12,162 nt of DNA, taken from assembly GCA_004154925.1 (NCBI GenBank), contig QJNS01000561.1:1-12162 (forward strand), in the 5' to 3' direction. The notes below the pieces were generated by a model, which worked only from the letters and a program-made list of their open reading frames with translations, was not told the origin of the DNA and searched no databases. Position 1 is the stretch's first letter. Each line of letters begins with the position of its first letter. A program made the translations under genes and the position numbers. Shown here in pieces: positions 1 through 9,677 of the stretch. The DNA comes from Monosporascus cannonballus (lineage: Eukaryota > Ascomycota > Sordariomycetes > Xylariales).

Positions 1-640
1 TTCTCTAATTGAGGGAAGAGTCTTTAAATCTCTTTAACGAACAGACCACTGAATCATTCCTCGCCCTATTGTTACCTGCAAATCAAGACCCCATTTCGGA
101 TACTGCTCATACCTCCAGGTGGATGTATGACAGGTTCGTTACATTAAGCGACTGACAGTGCTCTATTATACTTGATATCTTGGATGTGATACGGTAATCT
201 GATGGCTGATATTGATTGGTCCGAAAGGCACCGTCGTAGTAATAAGCTAAACCGCAATGGGGATAGTAAGCTTTCCTACCAGTGTCAATAGATATACCCC
301 ACAGGGTGGATGTCAGGGGGTCCCTGTTTAAATTTAACCATGCGGGCGCAATTCACCGTTTTGAAGACGGTACGCAACCGTTTCTATTCTAGCGTTACAG
401 CCGCTTCCCTCTGCTAATAGTCGGTACTTTATCATGAATCGTATTAATTATAAGTTAGAAAGAATTTATATAGTGATATTAGCACCAAACGACTTGTACT
501 TTATCACACAACCTCAATTCTCCCTAGACTTAACGTTTTGTGAAGTAGCGGCTATGAAAACGACCTCATTCCACTGTACCGTTCAATTTTCATGGGGGTA
601 AGGGTCACGTGAGGAAGTTCATTTTGTGGGTCGCGCGTGG
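1..640. other. No supported gene
   Basis: I see no convincing gene here. One minus-strand frame (about 352 down to 110) is open for 81 codons but has no ATG, GTG or TTG and no recognisable motif. The catalytic part of the neighbouring patatin-like remnant would be expected here on the minus strand, but neither a glycine-rich oxyanion loop nor a GxSxG-type nucleophile motif was found in the reverse complement. Confidence 0.5.
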
Positions 641-670
641 CATGGAGGACGCCATTTTTGGATCCCAAAA

Positions 671-686
671 CCTCCAGTCTTGGAGG
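671..686. repeat. Perfect 6-bp hairpin, CCTCCA-gtct-TGGAGG
   Basis: An inverted repeat of six pairs with a four-base loop, close to where the patatin-like remnant loses its frame. It may be chance; its arms resemble the GGAGG/CCTCC hairpin of the leader repeat at 7060. Confidence 0.35.
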
Positions 687-705
687 CTTCTATACCAGGT
701 AGGCA

Positions 706-1752
706 TCATTTATATGCAAAATGAACTAAGGCAGCTCGAAGGAAGGCCTTTAAATGTCGGGTAGAAAATTCCATTTTCAGTTGCCGCCTCTTTGATATAG
801 CTTGTTGCAGGATATTAAAAACTATATTATTTAAGGAAGAAGGGATTATAAACTTAGACAGGGTTTTAACTTGGAAGCATTAATAAATAACTTTGTTCAT
901 ATCCGAACGGCTATATGGTTTCGTAAGCTCGGCTACCTGGAGACGCTTTAGTAAATTGGTTAATATACGTAGGCTAAGCTCTTTGGCGGTCGGTACGGCG
1001 AATGTTTTTTCTCCGATAAGAATAACTGTCGGTTTATTAGGTACTGGTTGAAATATCGACCTTCTGGCCCAGGAACAAAGGAAATCTAAGGCACCCGCAA
1101 GGCCTCCAAAGTCGGAAACGAAGACGAGGAACACGGCAGCAAAAGGTGACAGCACCTGGCGGTATACGGCATGCGCGATCTATGTAGCATTTCCTTTCGA
1201 TTTCTGGAGTTTATAAAGAACAGAATTACCGGCCTGGGGGCCTGCTTTTATCCTGGGTGGGGGGCGCTATATGTGAAACTCACAATCCGCAATAAGGCAT
1301 GCGGATACCATAGGCACAGGCCCTAGCTTGATAACCGGCATATCTGATTTACCAGAATTAAAAGGAATCGAAAGGCGGTTTTCTAGGAAGCGAGTTTTTT
1401 GGCGATGCCCAATGGTAACGATTAGCTGTAGCAGGTCGCTTGCAATTTAATCTAGACATTGCAAAACGGCAATTCTTTCTTGTAAAAATGGACCGTTAAA
1501 ACCTGGAGCACCAGATCTTAGCTCAAACCAGCTGGACATGGAGGCCATTACGGTAGGGTTTAATTAAGTTGGCAGGGTTAAATACTTATGCTAAGGGCCT
1601 TATTAGGCGCTCCAGATAAAATCAAGTACTTGGTAAATAAATAATAACAGGATTTAGCGCTTAAGCCATAGTTTTAAAAGCCTTAAATTTAAAAATAATT
1701 TTAAGCCTTTACCGTAAGCCCCATAATATATTAATAAATCTGGTTACGACAT
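706..1752 (-). pseudogene. Decayed N-terminal part of a patatin-like (PLP-type) protein
   Basis: Reading from a possible ATG at 1752 down to a TGA at 706-708 gives about 348 codons in one frame. It holds ten TAA/TAG codons (1746, 1656, 1605, 1602, 1593, 1566, 1449, 1269, 1182 and 882, first-base positions) and no earlier TGA. Segments recall the long N-terminal region of fungal FabD/lysophospholipase-like patatin proteins: a GAPG.NGPFLQE segment near 1510-1475, ADCEF near 1290-1276, and LSPFAAVFLVFVSDFGGL, then DFLCSWARR, near 1150-1070. In that family this region precedes the patatin lipase domain, which is missing here. Similarity fades near 660. The gene is divergent from the DUF3723 remnant, with 48 bp between the two ATGs, too little for two ordinary promoters, so the true 5' end may be lost. 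The family call rests on remembered motifs; it could be another large fungal multidomain protein. Confidence 0.5.
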
Positions 1753-1800
1753 CTCTCTGGTCGACAAAAAATTCGGCGTTTATTTTCTTACGTAACGAAA

Positions 1801-4638
1801 ATGGAAGGTTATTTTGTCGGCATTATACGAATACCTCTTTCGTTGCTAAGCTTCAGCGCCCCCCCCCCGGCTTCGACGCGAAAATCATACGGCGCTCTTT
1901 TCAGCTCAAACAGCTCCTGCGAATAGATGTAAAAAGAATCCGGAAGCTGGCCCGTGTCTTCCAGAAAGGTCGATGCAGGCCCTCGAAGCCGGAGCATCAA
2001 ATAGATGGGGCCGTTTCTGTTGAAACATTGGAGAGAATTATCGGATCTTTACAGCTATCACGAGAGGAGCTTATGCGGAAGGCGGCGCTGGGAGACTTCC
2101 TTTGGGTAAACGAGAACTATAAGATCTTGTGCTTGCAGGGCCGGCGGAGGGCTCTTACGGCGAGACTAGCTTTTGGTAAGAAGGCTTAGTGGACGGTAAA
2201 GTTGTTTTGTAAAGATACCAGCATATTAGGCGTCGGGGCCAATACGTTCTTTCGAAACAAAACCGAGGATTTTTCTCATGAAGCTTCTTATTCAAATGGT
2301 GCAATATATCGGAAGGTTAAACAGTATATACAGGAAAAAGAGCTCGATCAAATCCAGAAATGGATTCTTCGATTGTCGAACTGTAAGAAGAAAAGCTTAT
2401 TGGCCCTTTTATCACGAGATCGTATTGTCGCTACTTTAGACGGACTTCTTATTTATACCGGAATCTGGGACGGGCTATAATTAGGTAATTTTCACAAATA
2501 CCTGGTATTATACTGCGATAAGCATATCGTCTGTTATTTTTATTACATTCGGAGTACGTTAGACAGGATCTTTAAGGGGGTCGAGAAATTTAAGGGCTTG
2601 CTCGACGTTGAGATAATGCGGTTTCTCCAAGACAAAATTCCATCAGCCAACGCGGATAACCGAAAGTTTATACAGGATACTATAAGATACCGCCAAATAT
2701 TCATCCTTATTTCCGGAAACGATACCCGCAACCGTATTTTGGACAATATTTTTTCCCTGGAAATTATTATTCCGAATATCGAAACTTTCCATGAAAATAT
2801 AAAATATTTTTCTATCGGTGCCAAAATCTTGTAAAGATACGTCGAGTATATCCCACAGGAACTACGCAGGCAAGGCGGTAAAAGACCGACGATATTCGAA
2901 AATCTCCGCAACAATTAGTAACATCCCGAGATACCCATAGTCCAAACCGGAAAAGAACGTTACGACACCCTATCCTCCCCCCTGACCCCCGCGCTTGCTT
3001 ATACGTAATTATTCCTCACCGCTTTACGTAATTTTCCACGGCTTTGCAACGAATCGCCTTTATAGGACAGATATGGCGAAAAACTTGTCATATTTATTGA
3101 CGGCAACTACGTAAATAATCTTTTAAAAACGGCAGGGACTTAAGGGTTTCAAAATCTAAAGCAGGACCCGCCCGTTCCGCCGACGGAAGTTCATAAAGAT
3201 ATAGCCCCTGATTTTATACTAAATACGATTCCGGATTGGCGTAACGGGAAACCTTTCACCTTAATCTTTCAACAGCTTCAGCGGGTATCATTTTTACCTG
3301 CTTTATACGCCGAGCCAGTAACCTCGACCATACCCTCACCCTTATTCGTTTAACATAACTTCGTCCGGGCATTCTTTGGCACGTTTAATATCGCAATGGT
3401 TAACGGGTCGGATATACAGGGAGACTGCGAAATGACCGGCGAAAGTATATCAAATGATTCTAACATATCGGGAGATCCTTCTGGGGACCCGGACGCTGCT
3501 TTACCAGACGCTCCAGACGCTCTAAGCACAATCCCGCCTCCTAAAAAAAACCCAACAAATTATCGAATCACAAAGAAATCGGCACCAAAAAAAAAAAAAG
3601 CGATCACAGCCCGCCAGTACTAATGCGAAGTTAGCGCGCAAAATTCATATATCGAGCATTCCAACACCTCCATAACACCAAGAGCGTCGTATTAAAACAC
3701 AAACTATTGCGGACAAGAAATCGCTACAAAACCCGGACATAAGAGAAGAACCGGATATACATAATCCGCACTCCGAAAACCAGTTATACGCCCTTCCTCC
3801 AAATATCCCTGGCCGCGAGATTAGACGGTCGGTTCAGGCCCCTGAAAGTCGTTTATCAGATTTTAGACCCGAGTTTACAATCGATACGTATTTAAAGGAG
3901 CGGCAGAGCACGGGTAATAAATAATATAAGACGGCATAACCGGATCATAGTGCTAAAATAGGTAATAAACGATTCCGCTTTGATGAAAATGGGAACGACT
4001 TTTCCTTTCGACGTGGTGACTATAAGATATTGAGATATGAAGAATTAAAAAATATTGCCGGACGAAAAAAGCTAGAACGGCAGCAACAACTAAAATAGGA
4101 GCATGAGTTACGAAGGCAGCAACAGTTAGAGCGATAACATAAGCTACGACGGCGGCAGTAGCTAAAACGACGGCAAAAGTTACGACAGCAGTAACAGATA
4201 TAAATGCTATAGCAAGAACAGCGGGGACAACTTTTTCCTAATGCAATAGGTACGTACCAGTTGCCTACGAGATCAATTCGGTTTCCTTACGGGTTACCAA
4301 CCGGCATTATTACTACGGATTTGGATAGGGAAAAGGCCTTTAATAAGAGAACGGCTAGATTATTTCAAACCCCCCCCGAACATTTACAAATTGAAAATAT
4401 TCAATATAGCACCGATCTAACGGGCGGGAAAGTAAACGTTGTTTCCAGATATATCAACGCACCTACGGACCTACCGACACCAGCGCCCTTTTCAAATTTT
4501 CATAACGAGCCTATCGCGAATGAGGTTGCCGGAATAAATGAAGTATTTTTAGCTAAAATAGACCTTGTAACGACAGGGACGTATGAAATTGAACATGGTA
4601 ATTACGAGGACGAATTATAGGCGGCAGGAATTTTGTAG
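1801..4638 (+). pseudogene. DUF3723 family protein, RIP-like inactivated, two frame changes
   Basis: About 946 codons from ATG 1801 to TAG 4636. The frame changes at a 10-C run (1859-1868) and again at a 13-A run (3587-3599). Nineteen in-frame TAA/TAG codons occur (first bases 2187, 2478, 2832, 2916, 2919, 3006, 3063, 3141, 3351, 3673, 3922, 3937, 4096, 4135, 4159, 4192, 4201, 4210, 4618) and no TGA. DUF3723 cues in order: KRIRKLARVFQKGRC (about 1929-1973), LCLQGRRRAL (about 2127-2156, where the family has an L.GRHR-like motif), IYRKVKQYIQE and WILRLS (about 2310-2380), HIVCYFYYIR (2523), IETFHENIKYFSIGAKIL (about 2778-2831), AYT-stop-LFLTALRNFP (about 2997-3040, where I remember a Q at the stop) and FVRAFFG (about 3360). 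A Pro/Ser/Asp-rich linker with a lysine run follows (3396-3600), then a basic Gln-rich stretch (4066-4245) and a non-repetitive tail. The domain's function is unknown; such genes are frequent Starship cargo. The family call is firm; inactivity is inferred. Confidence 0.8.
4066..4245 (+). repeat. Gln/Arg/Leu-rich low-complexity coding segment
   Basis: A degenerate repeat with units such as ELRRQQQLER inside the DUF3723 remnant. Six of the gene's TAA/TAG codons (4096-4210) fall here, each in a context where its neighbours are CAG or CAA. This gives the clearest view that the stops replace glutamine codons. The product would be a basic helical or coiled-coil segment. Confidence 0.7.
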
Positions 4639-4639
4639 C

Positions 4640-5522
4640 CAATAAGCATAAGGTATGTAATAAGTTTTGGTTGCAGAAAAGGGGTAGCTTTGTTAGTCAT
4701 CAAAGCTCGGGGCTTTGTGAGCGCCCCAGAATAACCTTATTCCGGGGCTCTTATATTATATTACAGAGCATTTCCGCTACTGCTCCCTAGAACTCCAATA
4801 TAGCTCGATATTTCACTTATATTTCATTCTTTTCTTCAAATAAGCTTAACTGTAACAATTTTTTATATAGGTATACTTATCGTTAACTTGAGTTATGCCA
4901 CGTTTTCTAAGCCGTCATATAGAATAGCATAGATTGTAGCATAGCCGCCTAATCAGTATGGAAATACGTAACATTATCCTGGAGAGCCGTAGCAGATGTT
5001 CGTTTTAAACATTTTGAACCCTGCATTTTCGTATAAATATATCTACCCCAAGCTCCGTTGTAATGGTTCTTTTTGTTTCTTCGAGATATCCAATAACCTT
5101 CAGCTGCTTCAAACCCCATTTCATTAGCTTCCAATTTACTGGGAAGATAATTGTCCCCTTATGACATACAGGACGGTATAATTTTTCCGCCGGGAATGTA
5201 TCGTAGCCTTTTTTCAACCTCGGCAAAAGCTGGAGGGCTTTGTGTTTTTTCCATACTTAAGGCCGAACTTTCGAACCATTTGTTTTTTCGCCTTTCGATT
5301 TGACCTGAAACCCTCAAAATCCCGAAAGTTAACTTCGCCTCTTTTCCAATTTATAAGGAGAATAAGGTAACCATCATTCCCGATAAGGGGTTGCTTAGCA
5401 TAACCCCTTGGCGGTTTTTCTAATATGTATATACCAAGTAAGGTAGGGCGTATATTTTTATTCCGTACACCGCTTACCGGGGGATGGTTCGGTTTGGGCG
5501 GCTGAAGAAAAATTGAAAACAT
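4640..5522 (-). pseudogene. Coding-like remnant, frame unresolved, unknown function
   Basis: On the minus strand three frames are each long and mostly broken only by TAA/TAG. One is open over 5522-5214 (102 codons; contains INWKRGEVNFRDFEGFRSNR). A second is open over 5226-5005 (contains FPVNWKLMKWGLKQLKVIGY). A third is open over 5134-4949 (contains GFEAAEGYWISRRNKK) and, if TAA/TAG are ignored, runs from about 5578 to about 4720 without TGA. I cannot decide which frame was the real one; shifts between frames are likely. Nothing is recognisable as a family. The segment lies directly downstream of the minus-strand remnant at 5542-6942 and may be its C-terminal continuation after a frameshift. 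High TpA content inflates TAA/TAG and makes TGA-free frames less informative than usual. Confidence 0.3.
4723..4748. repeat. 26-base imperfect palindrome sharing a motif with 11425-11446
   Basis: The arms GCCCC.GAATAA and TTATTC.GGGGC are separated by CC, giving an 11-bp stem with one mismatch. It lies just past the 3' end of the DUF3723 remnant. Bases 4730-4748 match 11430-11448 at 18 of 19 positions (motif AATAACSTTATTCCGGGGC). It could be a transposon end, a binding site or a terminator-like hairpin. Confidence 0.55.
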
Positions 5523-5541
5523 TATTACCTTTTATGACAGA

Positions 5542-6942
5542 TCAGTATATGCCGTTATTAATACGTTACATAATATTTATATATTTGTAACGGTCGTATG
5601 ATCGCTGTCGGCTTTTATCAAGATTACGATGGCACAAAATGCAAGCGATGGCTAAAGGCGCAATAACGTCCGGCTGCGTCCAAGTTGGTAAGCTTTATGG
5701 AGGGGGTGCGTCTCCTGTTGATGTAGGTTCTTTTGCCGGGATTAGCCGGCAGCACTGAACTTCCGAGTCGAGCGTAGCCACCATCTCATCGACCAAGTTA
5801 TGGATTTCCTGGCGAATCCGGGGAAGAGACCTCCTACTGCCGTCCAACCGGTGGGTAAACTCAATAGCCAATTACTTAGCATTAGGAGCATCGCTAATTA
5901 CACTGTAATCGGGAATAAATGGCGGATCCACCTCCCAAAGGGGCCGGCGGATAACAGAGTCGATAACAGCTCCAAAGGCTCTAATATCGTTATCTAACAA
6001 TGCTACGTTGCTCATAATCAAATAATTCTTCCAAAGCCCTCGGGGTAAAAAAAAGAATAGGAAAAGATTAATATCCGAAGGAAAGGAAGGAGGACGGGAA
6101 TTTATAAATCCTGCAGATATTGGTCTTATCCACTTACCGTAACACTGCGCATAGGCCCAATAAACAATAGCCCAATTATCAATAAACCACATAACAGCAA
6201 GTTTTCTGTTCCCCCTAAAGCTATTCAACCTCCATATGCCCGAACCAAAACATTTTACTGAGGCAGCCCACAGCCGATAAATAATTCGGGCATACTTAAA
6301 TCTTCTATCCTGTTACCATTTGTAAGGTAGTCGCTAACTTAGATCAAAAGCCGGAATTATTAATAACAGCTCGGCAGTCAGTATCACCACGCGCTAACCC
6401 CCAGCCCGGCCGCCTGTTTAAAGATCTTACAGTCGGGGGCTGTTTATTATTATGCTTCTTCGAATTAGCTACAAATCCGACAATCTGCCTTACCTGCCTT
6501 CGACCAGGCGGGCATTAAATGGTTCCACGTGCCGGCCCATACGGTCGGTGCCTTATGATTCATATCTAGCTTGCAGCGGCTTAAGGGGCTATATCCACAC
6601 GCCGACCCAAGCTCGACCATATGAGTTAACACTGATTAGATCGTAACTCAGGGCTATAGTAACTTCAGGCCCCAACCGAATAGCCTGCCACCAAGTCCGG
6701 GAAATGGCAAAGATATTCCTTTGCTCGGACAACCCCTCGGCAGTAAAGTTGCGTTTCAAATACTTACATGACTACAGTTACGCTGGGCAGGGTACATACT
6801 GATCGGATGTATATGTGTGCAAATCCGTGATGTATTATGTGGTAGGCTAATATATATATAAGGGCGTGTTACGGACTTCCTCCAACAGCAACGGGAATAC
6901 AGGAGTATGTATATTCGTGAATAACAGCATTATTAAGTAAAT
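5542..6942 (-). pseudogene. Unrecognised protein remnant, 467-codon TGA-free frame
   Basis: From ATG 6942 to TGA 5542-5544 one minus frame runs 467 codons with 17 TAA/TAG and no TGA. The clearest part is 6228-5547. It has a Trp/Tyr-rich hydrophobic segment (FIDNWAIVYWAYAQCYGKW, about 6189-6133), then ALLDNDIRAFGAVIDSVIRR (about 6003-5944). Next come a helical, charged stretch IRQEIHNLVDEMVATLDSE (about 5817-5761) and a Pro/Thr-rich stretch. It ends in ACILCHRNLDKSRQRSYDRY (about 5650-5590), whose CxxCH could be half of a metal-binding site or chance. The N-terminal third (above about 6340) is less convincing, and its start lies inside the leader repeat at 6883-7098, so the real gene may begin further down. 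I do not recognise the family. The even charge pattern, absence of TGA and lack of frameshifts over 1.4 kb argue that it was coding. Confidence 0.45.
6849..6862 (+). promoter_or_regulatory. TATA-like alternating AT tract before leader repeat copy A
   Basis: A TATATATATA tract lies about 30 bases before the first leader repeat copy and about 330 bases before ATG 7184. Fungal promoters can use such tracts, but TpA-rich sequence is common here, so this is weak. Confidence 0.2.
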
Positions 6943-7098
6943 CATTCACTTATTGATCCACAATTTCTATTATTAATCAGGGGATGAATAATGGAGGCGT
7001 ATGGAAAGGTATCGAACGCCGCGTAACCTTTTGCCACCTCGAATAGGGGTAAACCTACGGGAGGAAACCTCCGGATTCCTAGAAGCTACAAGCCTCCA
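6883..7098 (+). repeat. Leader-like direct repeat, copy A
   Basis: This aligns collinearly, with gaps, to copy B at 9678-9917. Shared blocks are CAACARCA.CNGGRAA, an AT-rich middle with TATTATTAATCA, the exact 16-mer GCCACCTCGAATAGGG (7033-7048), a hairpin (7060-7072) and GRATTCCTAGA (from about 7073). Each copy is followed by an ATG (86 bases later here, 48 bases after copy B). The likely role is a shared promoter/5' leader of a mobile gene family, or part of a terminal repeat. Confidence 0.6.
7060..7072 (+). ncRNA. Leader hairpin GGAGG-aaa-CCTCC (copy A)
   Basis: Five perfect pairs with a three-base loop, 11 bases after the shared 16-mer and just before GGATTCCTAGA. Copy B has a hairpin at the equivalent place with a different stem, which suggests that pairing rather than sequence is kept. 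It could be RNA structure or a protein-binding dyad. Confidence 0.4.
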
Positions 7099-7183
7099 AA
7101 CCAGTGGAATGCTATATACCCTGCTCTAATTTAATATCAATCCGAATTTCCCAATTATTGCCTCACTAATCTACAAGATAAAC

Positions 7184-7410
7184 ATGACAGACTCTCAAAA
7201 TGCTTTCCAGATTATGGTAGAGAAGCTGGTCGGCAAGATGAATGCTAAAACATGGGCTAACAACAAATAAATGCCAACCATACCGTTGGAATATAAAGAC
7301 ACGATAAAAACGATAAAGCGAACTTAAGATAAATGTACATCTATACCCTTAATTTAATCAGCAGAAATACAACGCATACGTCCATATTAATAAACATAGG
7401 TGTAAGTCTC
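7184..7410 (+). pseudogene. Small coding remnant after leader repeat, unknown
   Basis: The ATG at 7184 follows an AT-rich leader and AAC, a fair fungal start context. The first 28 codons (MTDSQNAFQIMVEKLVGKMN and on) are open to TAA 7268. If TAA/TAG are read through, the same frame continues to about 7410 as a basic, Ile/Thr/Lys-rich stretch, with no TGA before about 7500. It has no recognisable family and no homology by eye to the product of the other leader-associated gene at 9965. It is convergent with the coiled-coil gene ending at 7445. It could be the N-terminus of a truncated protein or, past the first stop, non-coding sequence. Confidence 0.35.
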
Positions 7411-7444
7411 CCAACAATCTCGCTGGGCTTTCGCTTATCCACCT

Positions 7445-8290
7445 TTATTCAGATGGGATAGCCGCCTCATCCCCCCTCGCCGGATTTGTATCATCTAGCG
7501 CTAGCCATGATCTTAACGAATCCAACGCCTTAGGCTCTATGCGCTCAGCCAAAGCTTCAAGCTCTGAACGTAAGCTCTTACGACCAAAAGAAACGAGGAC
7601 CTTATGAGCCTCTAGCAGGTATTTTTCTTGTAATCTGTGAAACTCCGCGTCGCGAGCCTCGAAAAGTCCCACAACAAAAACCGCATCATCTTGAAGACGC
7701 CGCTCGAAGGATCGCGAAAATCTCTCAAGCTTCTCCTCTACTTGGTCGCGGACGGCCCTGGCGGCTGCATCGAGCAGTATATCCTGAAAAGTCTCTTCGT
7801 TTCGTATGGTCGTGGATGCCTCGAGTCGTCGTCTCTTGGCCGACTCTAGCCGGGCGTCCTCCCGGCTTGGACTAACCAGGACATATCCTCTCGAAACATC
7901 GGACCAATTACACGAATAATCTTTTGCCCCTAAGCATTTGCGCTTTCCGCTAGGCGCCCTGTTCTTCTCGTCGGATACGCCATCGATAGTTGCTGTACAA
8001 ACCGACCAATCACCCGGAAAATTGCTTGAACTATGCGCATTTTCTTAATCAGGGATATCTGATATAAGGGAATTACGCTCCGGTAATTCCACGTCATTAT
8101 CTCCCTCGTTATCCCACTCAGGAACAATCTGGCGGAACTTATGCCCTAGGTCTTCTGGATCGGGTTCAAAGATGGTATCAGACTTTTCTAAACCGGAAAG
8201 GTGATTTTGTGATTCGTAGGAATTAAAAAAGTCGCCGTCTTCGTATCCAAGCGTACTAGTAAAAAAAGCAAAAATGGCCATCTTAAGCAT
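7445..8290 (-). pseudogene. Coiled-coil protein, unknown function, one internal TAA
   Basis: The frame opens at ATG 8290 (or ATG 8281) and closes at TAA 7445-7447. One TAA lies inside it at 8045-8047, giving 281 codons in a single frame without a frameshift. The N-terminal 80 residues are acidic (DPEDLGHKF, DNEGDNDVE). A Ser/Lys-rich linker follows, with GKRK and AKRRR basic clusters that could act as nuclear signals. The last 140 residues have a heptad-like charged helix pattern (DQVEEKLERFSRSFERRLQ, FHRLQEKYLLEAHKVL, LRSELEALAERIEPKALDSL). The internal TAA follows SDIPD and would be Gln if CAA had mutated. Composition differs from the neighbours: over 7501-7800 I count 12 TpA, 12 TpG and 15 CpA, so little RIP-like bias. 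The gene is either recently broken or intact through readthrough or a variant allele. Family not recognised. Confidence 0.55.
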
Positions 8291-9540
8291 AAAATAATAT
8301 AAAATGTAACCGGGCGTCTGGAGTCCAGCAAAGTACGCTATGTCTATAGCAAACTTTACGAAAGTCTGCCGGCGTCTCTAGCCTATTTATAATCAGTTCT
8401 CCTAACTAAATACCCCTCCTACAGATCAGCGGCCTTTCTATGGCAGCGAAATAGCGAATAACTCCGAAGGCTGCTTTTCTTGGGGCTAAGACCTGTCCGT
8501 AGCCGCAAGTCGGCGAGTCATATGCCAATCATAAAAAAGAGCAGGGAATCACTTGAGACAAACCAACGGCGTAGCATGGCTTCCGAGACAGACTAGGCTT
8601 CTAATCGGATAATTGGCGTCCAGGGGCTCTCAGTCTGCCTTAACCCCGGCTGTATATCCGGCTATCCGTATGGCGTTTGACGCTCAGTAACTCCGAATCT
8701 GCCTTAACCTTCCTTAGTTGGGATCACCCTGACGGGCCGAGCGACTTGCTCGTTAACAATTATTAGGTAGTTTCCGGCGGCAATGAAAAAATCAATGCTT
8801 AAGGGAATCAGTCACATTATGCCTTATGCCCGAACGATATCTCCTATCCAGGTTGCTCGACATGGTCATTACAAGGTCACCACGAGCCGCGCCACTAAAG
8901 CGTATCAACAAGCCGGCTGAATATGTGACGGCCTCGGAGACCGCGAGACGCCAATGGCAGTGCTATGTAGGTAAGGTCTCAGGATGCCGGTCGAGAGTAG
9001 GATAACCTCGAAAGTGATTGGCCTAGCTGCACTGCGTCTCCCCTCGCCGGCCGGCTATGCCAGGCAATTTGTCATAGAAAAGGGCACCCCTGGCTAGGGT
9101 CTTCGGGTGATTGTTATTCCCTTCCGGAGCCCTATATCAGTGGATCGCCCACAACAAGTGGGATCAACGCTTCCTAGCTTTAGACAAGTCAATATATCCT
9201 CAAGAGCTGTGCACCTGATCCTTAGTAAGTGTGACACAATTCATGGCGGCGGAAAGTAACAGGGAGGCTCCTATTGGAAGCCATTCACTCCGCATCTAGA
9301 GGCCGCCCATTCCGCGGGATGGGCGGATGGGCGTCGTATGGCCCCAGAGTGTTATACCTTGGTGGTGTATGCCTTGCTCGATCCAGGGGGTCTTTTGATG
9401 CGCGAAGGATTCGTCAGCTCTCGGAACAGACAACCCCGCTCAGGAAAGCCATCCCTTATCGGCGGCGAGGGTCAATAGTCGAGCGGCAGTGAGGCCCGAG
9501 GGGTAGGACTGGGCGGCAGAGCGAGCAAGGGTCGTCGAGG
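8291..9540. other. Intergenic stretch without supported genes
   Basis: All frames are short and broken by all three stop types. A 72-codon plus-strand frame (9274-9492) has an Arg/Gly-rich, shadow-like composition and no family signature. The sequence is more GC-rich than the gene remnants and lacks their TpA excess. A short phrase (CTGCCTTAACC) recurs near 8635 and 8700. It may be host sequence or non-coding DNA of the element. Confidence 0.5.
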
Positions 9541-9548
9541 TATATAAA
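9541..9548 (+). promoter_or_regulatory. TATA-box candidate for the gene at 9965
   Basis: TATATAAA directly follows a GC-rich stretch (about 9480-9540) and precedes leader copy B and ATG 9965. Its position fits transcription starting near 9580-9620 with a leader of about 350 bases. This rests on sequence resemblance only. Confidence 0.35.
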
Positions 9549-9677
9549 GATGGTCTTTCTAAGAATTGAGACAGAAGGTGAGGCTACCCTGCAAAGATTT
9601 GTATGGGAAAACGTTCAGGGGAGACTCAGGGTGTGTCACAGAAGATAGAGTTATCTATATTCAAGATATGGAAGCCC

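Noticed and set aside
110..352. 81-codon open minus-strand frame
   Set aside because: It has no start codon and no family signature, and the length is within reach of chance.
2543..2914. 123-codon minus-strand frame
   Set aside because: It is antisense to a well-supported part of the DUF3723 remnant; opposite-strand shadow.
3063..3140. VIFIDGNYVNNL-like segment resembling the start of a NYN/PIN ribonuclease domain
   Set aside because: It lies inside the collinear DUF3723 frame and lacks the rest of the NYN domain; the resemblance is probably chance.
9274..9492. 72-codon plus-strand frame, Arg/Gly-rich
   Set aside because: Composition is typical of a shadow frame in GC-rich DNA, and no motif was seen.
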